Shown: positions 1 to 7,339, numbered from the stretch's first letter. The stretch: 55,693 nt of DNA from an uncultured Lamprocystis sp. (GCF_903933125.1 NZ_CAIZIZ010000307.1:1-55693); one strand, 5' to 3'. Notes: generated from the sequence alone by a model not told the origin. Numbers and translations: made by a program.

Positions 1-1
1 C

Positions 2-118
2 CTGCGCGCGCTTTCTCAGTATCTGCCTTTCGACTCCTGGGATGACCTGTTTGACTTCATGCTGGAGGGTCTGCGGCCGGCTTCGCGCAAGCCCCGAAGC
101 CGGCCAAATACGGGGTAG
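2..118 (+). pseudogene. C-terminal tail of an unrecognised protein
   Basis: An open frame enters from the left window edge and ends with TAG at 116-118, giving about 38 residues that include PFDSWDDLFDFMLEGL. The amphipathic, acidic tail reads like real coding sequence, but I do not recognise the family. It abuts a decayed IS1595-type transposase in another frame, so it could be the tail of another transposase or of a gene cut by the insertion. Only the 3' end is in the window, so intactness cannot be judged. Confidence 0.35.
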
Positions 119-126
119 GGTCAAAT

Positions 127-578
127 TTGGAATTGCTGTCAAAGCAGGTTCGCTTGTGATTACCGACGGGTGGCCAAGCTACAATGGTCTGGAAAAGCTC
201 GGCTATGTGCATCAGCGGATATTGCAGTCCGTGAAAGGAAAAAGCACCGGCGCGTATCTGCCGATGGTCCACCTGATCGTCAGCAACTTGAAGCGGTGGC
301 TGCTGGGAACCCACAAAGGTGCTGTACTGCCTCACCACCTTCCCGCCTATCTCAACGAGTTCACGTTCCGGTTTAACCGGCGCTATTGGCGCGGCCCGGC
401 CTTCCACCGCGCTCTTGGCCTGATCGTCCATGCCGAGAAATGGCCGGAGTACGATACACTCTACAGCGTGGCAAAGGGCGGAGTGGACGCGTGGGTTCAC
501 CCAAGCTCTCCCGCGAACCTCTGCCCGCAGGTCGAGGCCAGCGGCGAGCCCCTGACACTACATGTAGGGGTTACCTGA
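127..578 (+). pseudogene. IS1595 (ISXO2-like) transposase, 5'-truncated
   Basis: The frame encodes the C-terminal half of an ISXO2-type DDE transposase. Visible marks are VITDGWPSYNGL (second catalytic Asp region), a following HQRI segment, then SNLKRWLLGTHKGAV and LNEFTFRFNRRYW, which are typical of the family's C-terminal catalytic part. The N-terminal zinc-ribbon and first catalytic Asp are missing: the frame before about 127 is unrelated sequence, although it stays open from an ATG at 42. The gene is therefore a remnant. IS1595 elements are known to make 8-bp target duplications, the same length as those flanking the MITE family in this window; a link is only a hypothesis. Confidence 0.75.
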
Positions 579-808
579 GCTAACCGGATAGGCATGTTAT
601 CCATAACTGTAAGACTCGACAGTTCATGACAAAAATGCAAGCCCGATCCGCCCAGCAGGAACGCTCCCGACGGCTGGCCTTGTCGTACCCGCCGTAAAAG
701 CGGCTTTCGGCCGCTTCCACGCGCAGGGATGGCGCTTCTCCAGGTCCGCGATGGCTTGAACGATGATCGACGCCCCAAGCCTGAACGACGCCAAGCCGAG
801 CGAGCCCC

Positions 809-943
809 GGCCTTGATCATCGCTCCGGCCGTAGGGTGGACAAGCGCTAGCGCAGTCCACCGAATCCCGCGCCGCGGCAGGTGGACTGTGCGCTGCGCTT
901 GTCCATCCTACGAGGCCGCGTGGCCGGAACCGTGATCAAGGCC
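809..943. mobile_element. MITE-like element, copy A (core type 1)
   Basis: Left arm 809-830 and right arm 922-943 are inverted copies (19 of 22 positions match) of the shared terminal sequence GGCCTTGATCATCGTTCCGG plus CC. The core is a palindrome built from GTAGGGTGGACAAGCGC and its inverse. The flanks CGAGCCCC (801-808) and GCAGCCCC (944-951) match at 6 of 8 positions, like a decayed target duplication. See copies B to I for the family. Confidence 0.7.
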
Positions 944-1074
944 GCAGCCCCCTGTCAGTACCCCCTAAACACTCTGGAAAGCACTCAAGACACCTTTTCC
1001 ACAATATTGTTTTTTAAATTATTCTTGATACCACGACGACCCAAGCGCCAGTCGGTTTATGCCGACCCGCTCGG

Positions 1075-1104
1075 GCGTTATGAGGCAAGATTGCCTCATA
1101 ACGC
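1075..1104. repeat. Perfect 14-bp inverted repeat
   Basis: GCGTTATGAGGCAA (1075-1088), a GA loop, then its exact reverse complement (1091-1104). There is no T-tract, so it is not a standard terminator. The ends (GTTATG / CATAAC) resemble recombination half-sites of some attC sites, which fits the cassette-like region that follows, but this is weak. Confidence 0.5.
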
Positions 1105-1332
1105 ACGAACGGTGCGGTGAGGAACTGCGCGCAATGACTTGACAAACCGAAAAAACTTTGATGCAATCCCAAAAAGGCTCCGATCTATGGGGTAGTTCGT
1201 CCGCCGACATCTCGTTAGGCATTGCTATCAATTTGAAACGACGCTGGTTCGGTCCCATTCGGGTTGCCCCGAATATTCACTGGTAAACCCAACCGATTGC
1301 ATGAATGATAACTCCACCCACGAGCAGAACCC

Positions 1333-1743
1333 ATGAAAAATGCTATCGTCTCTACTCTTGTTCTGTCCTCAATCCTGAGCACCGCTCCGGGCAAAGCGGA
1401 TAGCTTCCAGGACTACGCACCTCTTTATAGTAATGTCAATTCAGCCAATCCTGGTATGGAGATCATAATACCCCGATACAGCCGCAGCAGTGCTGATCCA
1501 TTAGGTAACCCCAAGAGTTATACCTTCCGGTTCGATGTTTACCCTGCCGGGCGGCCTAATCGTCTTTACGGTAGCGCGAGCCGCACGTTTGTCTTTCCAA
1601 ATTCGTGCGTCAACCCACAACCTTATCGGACATGGTCAGAAGATGATAAAGTGGTCGCCTTGCCAAATTCGTCGCGCAGGGTTCTGGCGTTCACGATTAA
1701 TCGAAGCTGTAAGTACATCAATATATTCGCTATGAGCGCTTAA
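1333..1743 (+). CDS. Secreted hypothetical protein
   Basis: 136 residues starting MKNAIVSTLVLSSILSTAPGKA, which is a plausible Sec signal peptide with cleavage after GKA. The mature part is small and rich in Ser, Asn, Tyr and Arg, with two Cys late in the chain (NSCVNP and RSCKY) that could pair in the periplasm. Base composition is clearly lower in GC than the chromosomal genes around it, suggesting transfer. I do not recognise the family. It lies in a possible integron cassette. A second short frame downstream (1772-2095) may be a separate gene or the rest of a once longer secreted protein. Confidence 0.55.
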   Translation: MKNAIVSTLVLSSILSTAPGKADSFQDYAPLYSNVNSANPGMEIIIPRYSRSSADPLGNPKSYTFRFDVYPAGRPNRLYGSASRTFVFPNSCVNPQPYRTWSEDDKVVALPNSSRRVLAFTINRSCKYINIFAMSA

Positions 1744-1771
1744 TTATTTATCTTTCTTTTAAATCAATGCT

Positions 1772-2095
1772 TTGCAATTATTGGCGCCTACAAATATTTC
1801 ACTTGAAGTACTTACCGAGATCACCGGGGGAGCCATCAAACGCAGCTACGGTATCTTTATCTATTCGGCCGTCCTCGCAAACAGTTTAGGCACAGTCTGG
1901 AGTAGGACTTTCACATCCGTCGATGATCTCTACTTGGATTCCTTTCAAGGGGTAGATACCAATGGCGATGACAAGGCCGATGAGATCATGGTTGTTATGA
2001 GCTATGCCACGAGCACTGGATACAACAAGCGGTTTGTTATACTGAATAAGACAAATGGCGAAACCATTTCCGACAGCAGCTATCCGAGCTCTTAG
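1772..2095 (+). CDS. Hypothetical protein with FG-GAP/VCBS-like segment
   Basis: 107 residues from a TTG codon; the start is uncertain because no clear ribosome site is seen. The segment VDTNGDDKADEIMVV followed by beta-rich RFVILNKTNGE is the Asp-rich calcium-binding pattern of FG-GAP/VCBS or EF-hand-like repeats found in secreted proteins. The chain is too short for a full propeller, so it is either a fragment or a cassette-borne small protein. It has the same low GC as the gene before it but lies in a different frame, separated by 28 bp. Confidence 0.35.
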   Translation: MQLLAPTNISLEVLTEITGGAIKRSYGIFIYSAVLANSLGTVWSRTFTSVDDLYLDSFQGVDTNGDDKADEIMVVMSYATSTGYNKRFVILNKTNGETISDSSYPSS

Positions 2096-2146
2096 CAGGG
2101 AATGAGGCAATAGGGGCAAGCGCAATTATTGGGCAATAGGGCCGTC

Positions 2147-2172
2147 GGTTGGGGTGAGGAACGAACCCCAAC
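2147..2172. repeat. Half copy of GGTTGGGGTGAGGAACGAACC palindrome
   Basis: A single copy of the arm found as full inverted pairs at 20301-20374 and 43381-43457. Here only one hairpin (GGTTGGGGT ... ACCCCAAC) is present, between the last short frame and the split attC-like site. Confidence 0.5.
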
Positions 2173-2241
2173 ATTTCCAAGCTCAGACCTCGTTGTGGAA
2201 TAAATGTAAGAAAAAGCCTAACAAGCCGCCTTATTAGAGGA

Positions 2242-2337
2242 TGGGGTCAGGTCTTGCAATCAAGCATCTGGGATACGATGCAAGTATTCATGATTACAAG
2301 ACCTGACCCTCTACATTTTGTGACCCTCTACATTTTG
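2242..2337. repeat. REPIN-like element 1
   Basis: Inverted arms GGGTCAGGTCTTGCAATC (from 2244) and GATTACAAGACCTGACCC (to 2309) enclose a short spacer with GGATACGATG. This is the same sequence as elements at 2475-2577 and 3039-3157. The right end unit TGACCCTCTACATTTTG is present twice in tandem. REP/REPIN sequences of this kind are moved by RAYT (Y1-type) transposases; none is in the window. Confidence 0.7.
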
Positions 2338-2449
2338 CTATGCCCGATAAGACACCCCAAGAGCATACGGCCGTCTCCGGCCCGCCCGGACGCCTCCATG
2401 CTCCACACCTCCACCCGTGCCCACGCTGTTTCAGGGCTCATCGCCTGAG

Positions 2450-2577
2450 GGGAGGATGGGGTCATGAGGGGAGGATGGGGTCAGGTCTTGCAATCAAGCA
2501 TCGGGGATACGATGTAAGTATGCATGACTACAAGACCTGACCCTCTACACTCTTGATTACAAGACCTGACCCTCTAC
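2450..2577. repeat. REPIN-like element 2 with duplicated ends
   Basis: The left end unit GAGGATGGGGTCA occurs twice (about 2452 and 2471). The full arm pair spans about 2478-2545, and an additional right arm GATTACAAGACCTGACCCTC follows to 2577. It ends a few bases before the attC-like right half at 2589-2609. Confidence 0.7.
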
Positions 2578-2613
2578 GCTCTACATTCCGCTCAGCTCAA
2601 CCGTTAGGCGGCC

Positions 2614-2955
2614 ATGAACGCTCTTGCGCAGCTTCAAGACTGGTACCTCTCCCAGTGCAACGGTGACTGGGAGCACACTTACGGTGTTTCTATAGGTACC
2701 TTGGACAATCCGGGATGGTCGCTTGTGGTTGAACTCACTGACTCCAACCTCGACGGTCGCTCCTTCGCACCTGTCAGTCACGGCGTAGGCGCAGACTCTG
2801 TCGAAGACGACCCGGACTGGCTCACTTGCGAGGTCAAGAGCAACAGATTTGTTGCACACGGAGGCCCGCTAAAGCTCGACGAAATGATCATGGTTTTCGT
2901 CAAGTGGGCCGACAGCTGCCCGCCTAACGCAGGGGATGGGGCACCATTTAGCTGA
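2614..2955 (+). CDS. Imm53 family immunity protein
   Basis: 113 residues. The N-terminal half (LQDWYLSQCNGDWEHTYG then IGTLDNPGW) is the hallmark of the Imm53 family, cytoplasmic immunity proteins that protect against polymorphic or contact-dependent toxins. The C-terminal pattern FVKWADSC fits the family's end. No toxin gene is adjacent, so this is an orphan immunity gene. The ATG follows an attC-like GTTAGGC by 4 bp, and GCCTAAC lies inside the 3' end of the frame, the usual arrangement of a cassette gene. The last dozen residues (after SCPP) read into repeat sequence, so the original stop was probably lost when a repeat cut the attC site. Confidence 0.8.
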   Translation: MNALAQLQDWYLSQCNGDWEHTYGVSIGTLDNPGWSLVVELTDSNLDGRSFAPVSHGVGADSVEDDPDWLTCEVKSNRFVAHGGPLKLDEMIMVFVKWADSCPPNAGDGAPFS

Positions 2956-2994
2956 CCCCGGTGCGGGCACGACATAATCCCTCGTGCCCGAACA

Positions 2995-3157
2995 CGTGGG
3001 GAAATGGGGTCATGGGGAAATGGGGTCACATGGGGAAATGGGGTCAGGTCTTGCAATCAAGCATCCGGGATACGATGCAAGTATGCATGATTACAAGACC
3101 TGACCCTCTACATTTGTTCTTGACCCTCTACATTTGTTCTGACCCTCTACATTTGTT
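2995..3157. repeat. REPIN-like element 3 with triplicated ends
   Basis: The left end unit GGGGAAATGGGGTCA is repeated three times (about 2998-3045). The inverted arm pair runs about 3041-3106. The right unit GACCCTCTACATTTGTTCT is repeated three times (to 3157). Its right boundary falls inside the start of a DUF5615-like gene on the minus strand, which it truncates. Confidence 0.7.
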
Positions 3158-3178
3158 CTCGTCTGCGACCAGGTCCAT
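3158..3178 (-). pseudogene. DUF5615-type toxin, first codons only
   Basis: Downstream of the DUF433 gene, after a 12-bp gap, an ATG at 3178 encodes MDLVADE and, reading into the repeat, N. This matches the N-terminal strand of DUF5615 (PIN-like) toxins, whose genes normally follow DUF433 genes. The frame then enters REPIN element 3 and is nonsense. Seven native codons are very little evidence alone; the neighbouring DUF433 gene is what makes the call plausible. Confidence 0.45.
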
Positions 3179-3190
3179 GGGGAGACACCC

Positions 3191-3418
3191 TCAAGCCGCG
3201 TGGGCGGACACCGGATAGAGAACATCGGCGTGGAGGACCTGGGCCGCGAAGCCCAGGGCAGCGCGAATATCCTCCGGCGCCAGCCGCGGATTGGCCTCCA
3301 GGATCTGCTCCTGGGATTCCCCAGCCGCGAGCCGTTCCAAGATGGACTCCACCGTGACGCGGGTGCCGACGATGGTTGGTTTACCCATCATGATGTCGGG
3401 ATTCGAGACGATTCGCAT
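3191..3418 (-). CDS. DUF433 family antitoxin
   Basis: 75 residues (MRIVSNPDIMMGKPTIVGTR...), the compact DUF433 fold: an N-terminal substrate-like strand with GKPTIVGTR followed by a winged-helix-like segment with VESILERLAAGES and EANPRLAPEDIRAAL. DUF433 proteins are antitoxins or DNA-binding partners of DUF5615/PIN-like toxins. The start at 3418 is chosen because AGGAGG lies 9 bp upstream; a longer frame from 3451 would overlap that ribosome site. The usual downstream toxin is reduced to seven codons by a repeat insertion, so the antitoxin is orphaned. Confidence 0.85.
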   Translation of the reverse strand: MRIVSNPDIMMGKPTIVGTRVTVESILERLAAGESQEQILEANPRLAPEDIRAALGFAAQVLHADVLYPVSAHAA

Positions 3419-3451
3419 CGGTGTGTACCTCCTGCAAGGGGCCTTAGTCAT

Positions 3452-3929
3452 CCAGCAGACGCTCGGTCAGCGGTGCCGACCGCGACGAACGAACGCCGCG
3501 ACGAACCTGAACTATACGACCGCAAGGTAATTCCGGGGACAATTTACTTCATTCAAGAGACTCCGAGTCGGCCTTGATCAGGGTTCCGGCCACGCGGGAT
3601 CGTACAAGCGCAGGGCAGTCCACCAGCGACGGCGCGGGATTCGGTAAACTGCGCTGTCGCTTGTTCAGCCTGCGGCCGGAACGACGCAGACCGACACGCT
3701 ACTCAGCCATCATGGCCAGCACGTCCGCCAACTCGCGCACGGTCAGGGGCGCCGACCCGCGGGCGTCGTCGGCCGGACTCGGTCAATCGGGGCGCTTCGG
3801 CTTGGGCAGTGCGATGAGCTGGTTGCGCGGGCCACTGCGAACCGATGGCGAAGTTGATGACGGCATCGACAGGGCGCCGCTGCCCAAGCCGATCGTCTCC
3901 AGGAACACCTGCGCAACATTGGCCAGGAA
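3452..3929. other. Gene-poor stretch before the sensor kinase
   Basis: It contains an AATTCCGGGGACAATTTAC motif near 3530 (resembling another RAYT-associated repeat end) and MITE copy B. On the minus strand, 3704-3745 reads LTVRELADVLAMMAE then stop, which could be a C-terminal remnant of an unknown gene. I cannot support a gene here. Confidence 0.4.
3570..3695. mobile_element. MITE-like element, copy B (degenerate, core type 1)
   Basis: The left arm 3570-3591 matches the family consensus well. The core is a decayed version of the GTGGACAAGCGC palindrome of copy A. The right arm (from 3674, GGCCGGAACGACG) has lost its outer half. No target duplication is recognisable. Confidence 0.55.
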
Positions 3930-5375
3930 GTGAACAGCGGCATTATTGACCGAGAGCAGCATGGGTTCGCGTGTAACATGACCCCGAAAGCCGACGCCGA
4001 TGCAAGCACGGCCCCGACCACTGCCGTCCGGCACGAGGAAGCGGCCGGGGAGGCGCTGTGGATCGAGGTCATCCGCAAGATGGACGAGACCTACGCGGAC
4101 CTGGTCCGCCATCAGGTCGAGCTGGAAGAAAAAAACACCGCACTGGAGGACGCTCAGCAGTTTATCGCGAGCGTCCTGGCGGCAATGACGGACGTGCTGA
4201 TCGTCTGCGACGTGGACGGTCGCATCCAGCAGGTCAACGCCGCGCTGGAGACGCTGGTCGGCGTGCCCGAGGCGCAGTTGCACGGACGGACCTTCCTGTC
4301 CCTGCTCGCGGCGGAGTCCTTGCCGCTGGCGCGTACGTTCGGCGAGAAAATCCGCAGCAAGGCCATCCACGACTGTGAACTGATTCTGGCGGGTCGCGAC
4401 GGACAACCCGCGCCCCTGGCAATGAACTGCACCTCACGCTACGACCACCGGGGCCGACTGGTCGGGATGGTGCTGATCGGCCGACCCGTCGGGGAGCTGC
4501 GTCAGGCCTATGAGAACCTGAACCGCGCCCACGCGGACCTCAAACAGGCCCAGCAGCAATTGATCAGCGCGGAGAAGATGGCCTCGCTCGGCCGGCTGGT
4601 GGCGGGGGTGGCTCATGAACTGAACAACCCCATCAGCTTCGTCTACGGCAACATTCACGCCCTGGCCCGCTACCGCGAGCGGCTGGGCCGTTTCATCACC
4701 GGGGCCGAGGCCGCGGGGCTGTCGCCCGAGCTCCGGGACCTGTGGGATGAACTGCGCATCGGGCGCATCCTCACCGACCTGGACCCGCTGCTCAAAGGCA
4801 CCCTGGAGGGCGCGGAGCGGGTGCGCGACCTGGTGCAGGATCTGCGTCGCTTCTCCTCCGGCGCGCAGGGCGAATATACGGACTTCGACCTCACCCATGT
4901 GGTTCGTACCGCGGTGCACTGGGTCTCCCGGAGCGGCGCCAAGGACGCCGGCCGGCAGACCCAGGCGATCACCCTGGATCTGCCGACGCACCTGAGTGTC
5001 CGCGGCCATCCGGGGCAGATCCATCAGGTGGTGATGAACCTGGTACAGAACGCGCTGGACGCGGTGCGGGGGCGCCCTGAGCCGCGCATTGGAGTGGACT
5101 TGACCACCAGCGGCGCCATGGCCGTGCTGCGGGTGCATGACAACGGCCCGGGTGTCTCCGACACCGACCGCCGGCGCGTCTTCGACCCCTTCTTTACCAC
5201 CAAGCCGGTCGGTCAGGGCACCGGACTCGGACTCTCCATCAGCCTGCGCATCGTCACCGACCACGGCGGCACGCTCGTTCTGGAGCCGACGGCCGCCGGC
5301 GGCGCGGTTTTTCGGATGGAACTGCCGACCGGGATTACTGCTTCGGCTGGGCCGCGGCGACCGTGGTCGGATTGA
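3930..5375 (+). CDS. HupT/HoxJ-type sensor histidine kinase
   Basis: 481 residues if started at GTG 3930; an ATG at 3978 (residue 17) is an equally possible start and neither has a strong ribosome site. Order of parts: coiled N-terminus, PAS domain (about 78-190), coiled linker, H-box KMASLGRLVAGVAHELNNP with phospho-acceptor His229, then a HATPase with N-box (VMNLVQNALDAV), DNGPGVS, FFTTKPVGQGTGLGLS. The H-box flank VAHELNNPISFVYGNIHAL is typical of HupT/HoxJ kinases, which in purple bacteria act with HupR on uptake-hydrogenase genes. No response regulator or hydrogenase gene is adjacent, so the role is by family only. No membrane segment is seen, so it should be cytoplasmic. The 3' end overlaps the convergent gene by 41 bp. 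Confidence 0.85.
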   Translation: MNSGIIDREQHGFACNMTPKADADASTAPTTAVRHEEAAGEALWIEVIRKMDETYADLVRHQVELEEKNTALEDAQQFIASVLAAMTDVLIVCDVDGRIQQVNAALETLVGVPEAQLHGRTFLSLLAAESLPLARTFGEKIRSKAIHDCELILAGRDGQPAPLAMNCTSRYDHRGRLVGMVLIGRPVGELRQAYENLNRAHADLKQAQQQLISAEKMASLGRLVAGVAHELNNPISFVYGNIHALARYRERLGRFITGAEAAGLSPELRDLWDELRIGRILTDLDPLLKGTLEGAERVRDLVQDLRRFSSGAQGEYTDFDLTHVVRTAVHWVSRSGAKDAGRQTQAITLDLPTHLSVRGHPGQIHQVVMNLVQNALDAVRGRPEPRIGVDLTTSGAMAVLRVHDNGPGVSDTDRRRVFDPFFTTKPVGQGTGLGLSISLRIVTDHGGTLVLEPTAAGGAVFRMELPTGITASAGPRRPWSD

Positions 5376-6105
5376 CCACGGCGGGCGCCGCGGCCTGGGG
5401 CGCAGCGGGCGCGGCGGCTTGAGGCACAGCGGGCGCGGCGGCCGGGGCGCAGCCCATGCCGGCGCCGGGTCCGACCGGGCGCGGACCGAAGCCATGCGCC
5501 GCGCGGCGACGGTCACTCTGCTCCTTCATCGCATTGCGGCGCGCCGCCATCTCCTGTCGTGCCTGAGCGCGATGGGCATCCAATGCCGGACCGCGGTTGC
5601 CGGCGAAGTCGGACATGGCGGGACGCTCAAAGCCGGGCATCTCGGGCCAAGCCGGGAACTCGGGGGCCTTGAAGTCGGGGCCGCGCGGGGCCGGCATCTC
5701 GGGCATGGCGAATTCAGGCATGGCCGGACGCTCGAAGCGGCGCTGCTCCGGGCTGGTCGGGAACGCTGGACCGGCCCACGCCGGCGCCGCGGCGTTGCCG
5801 ACCCGGGGGTCCATGGCCGGGGCCGGCCGCGGTGCATTCTTGAAACGAGCCGCCTGCTGCTCGGCGAACTGGCGCCGCGCTGCCATGGCCTGTTCCGCGG
5901 CCTTGGCATGTTGGGCCGCCATCGCCTGCCGCTGCGCGGCGAAGGCCTGCTGTTGCTGCTCAAAGGCCCGCTGCCGGTCGGCGGCGGCCTGTTGCTGCGG
6001 ATCGGTCAGGTAACCGGCCTGATCGGGTGCCCCATACCAGGCGCCGGCCGAGGAGGCGGCAACGGTGAGGACGATAACGGAGGCAGCTTGAACCATCTTA
6101 TTCAT
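5335..6105 (-). CDS. Secreted Gln/Pro-rich coiled-coil protein, possibly SgpD-like
   Basis: 256 residues with a signal peptide (MNKMVQAASVIVLTVAASSAGA, cleavage before WYGAP). Three parts follow. The first is a Gln/Ala coiled coil (about 37-90, many QQQA and AAEQAMAARR units). The middle is Pro/Met/Phe-rich with repeats such as MPEFAMPEMPAP and APEFPAWPEMPGFERPAM. The Ala/Pro tail has repeated PQAAAPA. This architecture resembles SgpD-type sulfur-globule proteins of purple sulfur bacteria, which coat periplasmic sulfur stores, but low-complexity sequence makes the match uncertain. It ends inside the 3' end of the sensor kinase gene on the other strand. A second small secreted protein gene lies upstream on the same strand. 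Confidence 0.6.
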   Translation of the reverse strand: MNKMVQAASVIVLTVAASSAGAWYGAPDQAGYLTDPQQQAAADRQRAFEQQQQAFAAQRQAMAAQHAKAAEQAMAARRQFAEQQAARFKNAPRPAPAMDPRVGNAAAPAWAGPAFPTSPEQRRFERPAMPEFAMPEMPAPRGPDFKAPEFPAWPEMPGFERPAMSDFAGNRGPALDAHRAQARQEMAARRNAMKEQSDRRRAAHGFGPRPVGPGAGMGCAPAAAPAVPQAAAPAAPQAAAPAVVNPTTVAAAQPKQ

Positions 6106-6208
6106 TTTTTAGTACCTTCTCGGACTGAGAATAAAAGGGGTTAAGAGTTTTCAGGTGTTCAACGTAACCCATCCCTGGGCCGGCTCCCTAGGGCAGCGGG
6201 CCCGATCG

Positions 6209-6332
6209 GGCGTTGATCGGAATCCCGGCCAGCGGCGTGCGTAGTCAGGGCTTCCAGCCCTGACGGTGTCAGGCCAGGATGGCCTGACTACGCACCCGGC
6301 GAGCCCAAGTGGCCGGAATCTTGATCAAGGCC
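6209..6332. mobile_element. MITE-like element, copy C (core type 2)
   Basis: Arms 6209-6230 and 6311-6332. The core is a double hairpin: GCGTAGTCAGGG, a CTTCCAGCCCTGAC loop-back, GTCAGGCCAGGATGGCCTGAC and CTACGC. Flanks CCCGATCG (6201-6208) and CCCGATCG (6332-6339) form a 7-8 bp direct repeat. The same core in reverse orientation is in copy E. It lies between two minus-strand secreted-protein genes. Confidence 0.8.
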
Positions 6333-6343
6333 CCGATCGCGCG

Positions 6344-6640
6344 TCACCGTCGACTGCGGACGACTGCCGCGGGTGGGGTGACGGCATGGCCAGCCATCAC
6401 CGGCGCCTGCGTCGGAAAGGCGTATGGATAGCGCCAGCCATAAGCGTCATTGCTGGCGGGGATCTGGGCGAACTGCTGACGGTCGGTCGCGGCGGCCGGA
6501 GCCGCGTCGGTACGGCCCGAAACCGCGTGCGCTGGGCTCTCCCCGCCGTTTTCAACCGACCCGAGCACGCTCAACTCCGCGGCAGCCGCCGCCGCGCAGA
6601 CCAAGCCGAAGATGACCGCCAGTGCGGGCTGGAACATCAT
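6344..6640 (-). CDS. Small secreted hypothetical protein
   Basis: 98 residues. The N-terminus MMFQPALAVIFGLVCAAAAAAE is a clear signal peptide. The mature protein is short, Ala/Pro-rich, and contains DAYGWRYPYAFPTQ, an aromatic patch reminiscent of small sulfur-globule or envelope proteins; there is no firm family match. The stop codon lies 4 bp outside the target duplication of MITE copy C, so the gene was not cut by it. It is on the same strand as the Gln/Pro-rich secreted protein but separated by about 240 bp with the MITE between, so co-transcription would require reading through the hairpins. Confidence 0.5.
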   Translation of the reverse strand: MMFQPALAVIFGLVCAAAAAAELSVLGSVENGGESPAHAVSGRTDAAPAAATDRQQFAQIPASNDAYGWRYPYAFPTQAPVMAGHAVTPPAAVVRSRR

Positions 6641-6766
6641 TGCCTCATCGTTGACGGCCCACGGCGAGCGTTCCGGCCCGACCGTCCCAGGTGAGTGCTC
6701 AGTATATAAGAACTTACTAAATTAGCAATAGATAAATTCCGTTCGGCCGCTCAAGAAGGACCAAAG

Positions 6767-7012
6767 TCACTCGATGGACAGGAGTTCGACGTTCGCGGGC
6801 AGCCGCCAATCCCGCGCCCCGCAGAGCCCCTGGGCGTTGACGGCGCGCACGAAGCCATCGGTATCGCAGTCATTGCCGCTGCAGGAGCCACCGTTCTGCA
6901 CACTCGCCCAGCCGCCCCAACCGGTGCACTGGCCCTCCCGCTCCATGACCACGCTGGCGCGTTGCGCGTCCTGGATAGTGATTCGGAAGGCATTCTGGTG
7001 GCTTCCCATCAA
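6767..7012 (-). pseudogene. DUF1566 (Lcl C-terminal) domain fragment
   Basis: The frame has TDGFVRAVNAQGLCGARDWRLPANVELLSIE, the core of the DUF1566/Lcl domain of secreted lipoproteins (typical NAQGLCGxxDWRLPTxxEL). The frame stops right after this motif, whereas the domain normally continues for many residues, and no signal peptide is present at the start. It is read as a fragment truncated at both ends. Cys residues in ECxxQC-like positions (GQCTGWGGW, SCSGNDCD) match the extracellular style of the family. Confidence 0.6.
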
Positions 7013-7195
7013 GGTTTCGACCCCTTGACAGTGGCACGCCGCAGAACAATCACCTAGACTTTTCTGGAGTTACCTGAAGCATGAGCGGAAACGCACCGTT
7101 GACTTGCTGGACGCGGCCTGACGATGGCAGCTTTTTTGTCAACCAGAGCGATGGGGCGAGTGCAGATGCAACGGTACTTTGCGTGCGGACACGTT

Positions 7196-7339
7196 AACCT
7201 GGTGGCGCAGGACAACTGTCCCAACACGCCGGATCCCGACCAGGACGGAGACGACATTGGTGACGCCTGCGACAACATCGATTTCTGCTGGGAGTGCCTG
7301 CCAAGGCGAGGCGACTGGCGGGCGATTTTCGCGCGGTGA
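7196..7339 (+). pseudogene. Thrombospondin type-3 repeat fragment with GDWRAI tail
   Basis: The frame reads QDNCPNTPDPDQDGDDIGDACDN, a textbook calcium-binding thrombospondin type-3 repeat. It then ends CLPRRGDWRAIFAR and stop. Upstream the frame (open to an ATG at 7124) looks unrelated, so this is the 3' end of a secreted protein gene. The tail is nearly the same as that of the beta-helix protein ending at 8935 (LPDRGDWRAILGR), at both protein and DNA level. Confidence 0.6.

Larger units (their letters stand above)
584..1213. other. Gene-poor repeat stretch
   Basis: I see no convincing gene between the transposase remnant and the first cassette-like unit. The stretch contains MITE copy A (809-943) and a perfect hairpin (1075-1104). 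The rest is weakly AT-richer sequence with short frames that look like shadows. Confidence 0.5.
1214..2928. other. Possible integron cassette remnant (attC core sites)
   Basis: Core-site heptamers occur in the order and orientation expected of gene cassettes: GTTAGGC at 1214-1220, GCCTAACAA at 2216-2224, GTTAGGC at 2603-2609 (preceded by CGCTCAGCTCAACC, a typical attC right arm), and GCCTAAC at 2922-2928. Each pair encloses AT-richer orphan genes on the plus strand, including an Imm53 immunity gene, as cassettes often do. No integrase is in the window. The attC between 2216 and 2609 would be split by about 370 bp of REPIN-like sequence, and the last one is cut off by another repeat. This is interpretation of short motifs. 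Confidence 0.4.

Noticed and set aside
2242-3157. Spaced GGGTCAGGTC repeats as a CRISPR array
   Set aside because: Only three copies with irregular spacing, inverted arms and genes between them; REPIN-like instead.
3704-3790. Minus-strand gene end (LTVRELADVLAMMAE)
   Set aside because: Reads like a protein tail, but the upstream frame is interrupted and no family is recognisable.
3930-5375. Hydrogenase regulation locus (hupTUV-like)
   Set aside because: Only the kinase fits; no HupR-type regulator or hydrogenase gene is nearby, so no operon was called.
4434-5516. Long minus-strand open frame opposite the sensor kinase
   Set aside because: It mirrors a clear histidine kinase on the plus strand and shows no domain; a GC-rich shadow frame.
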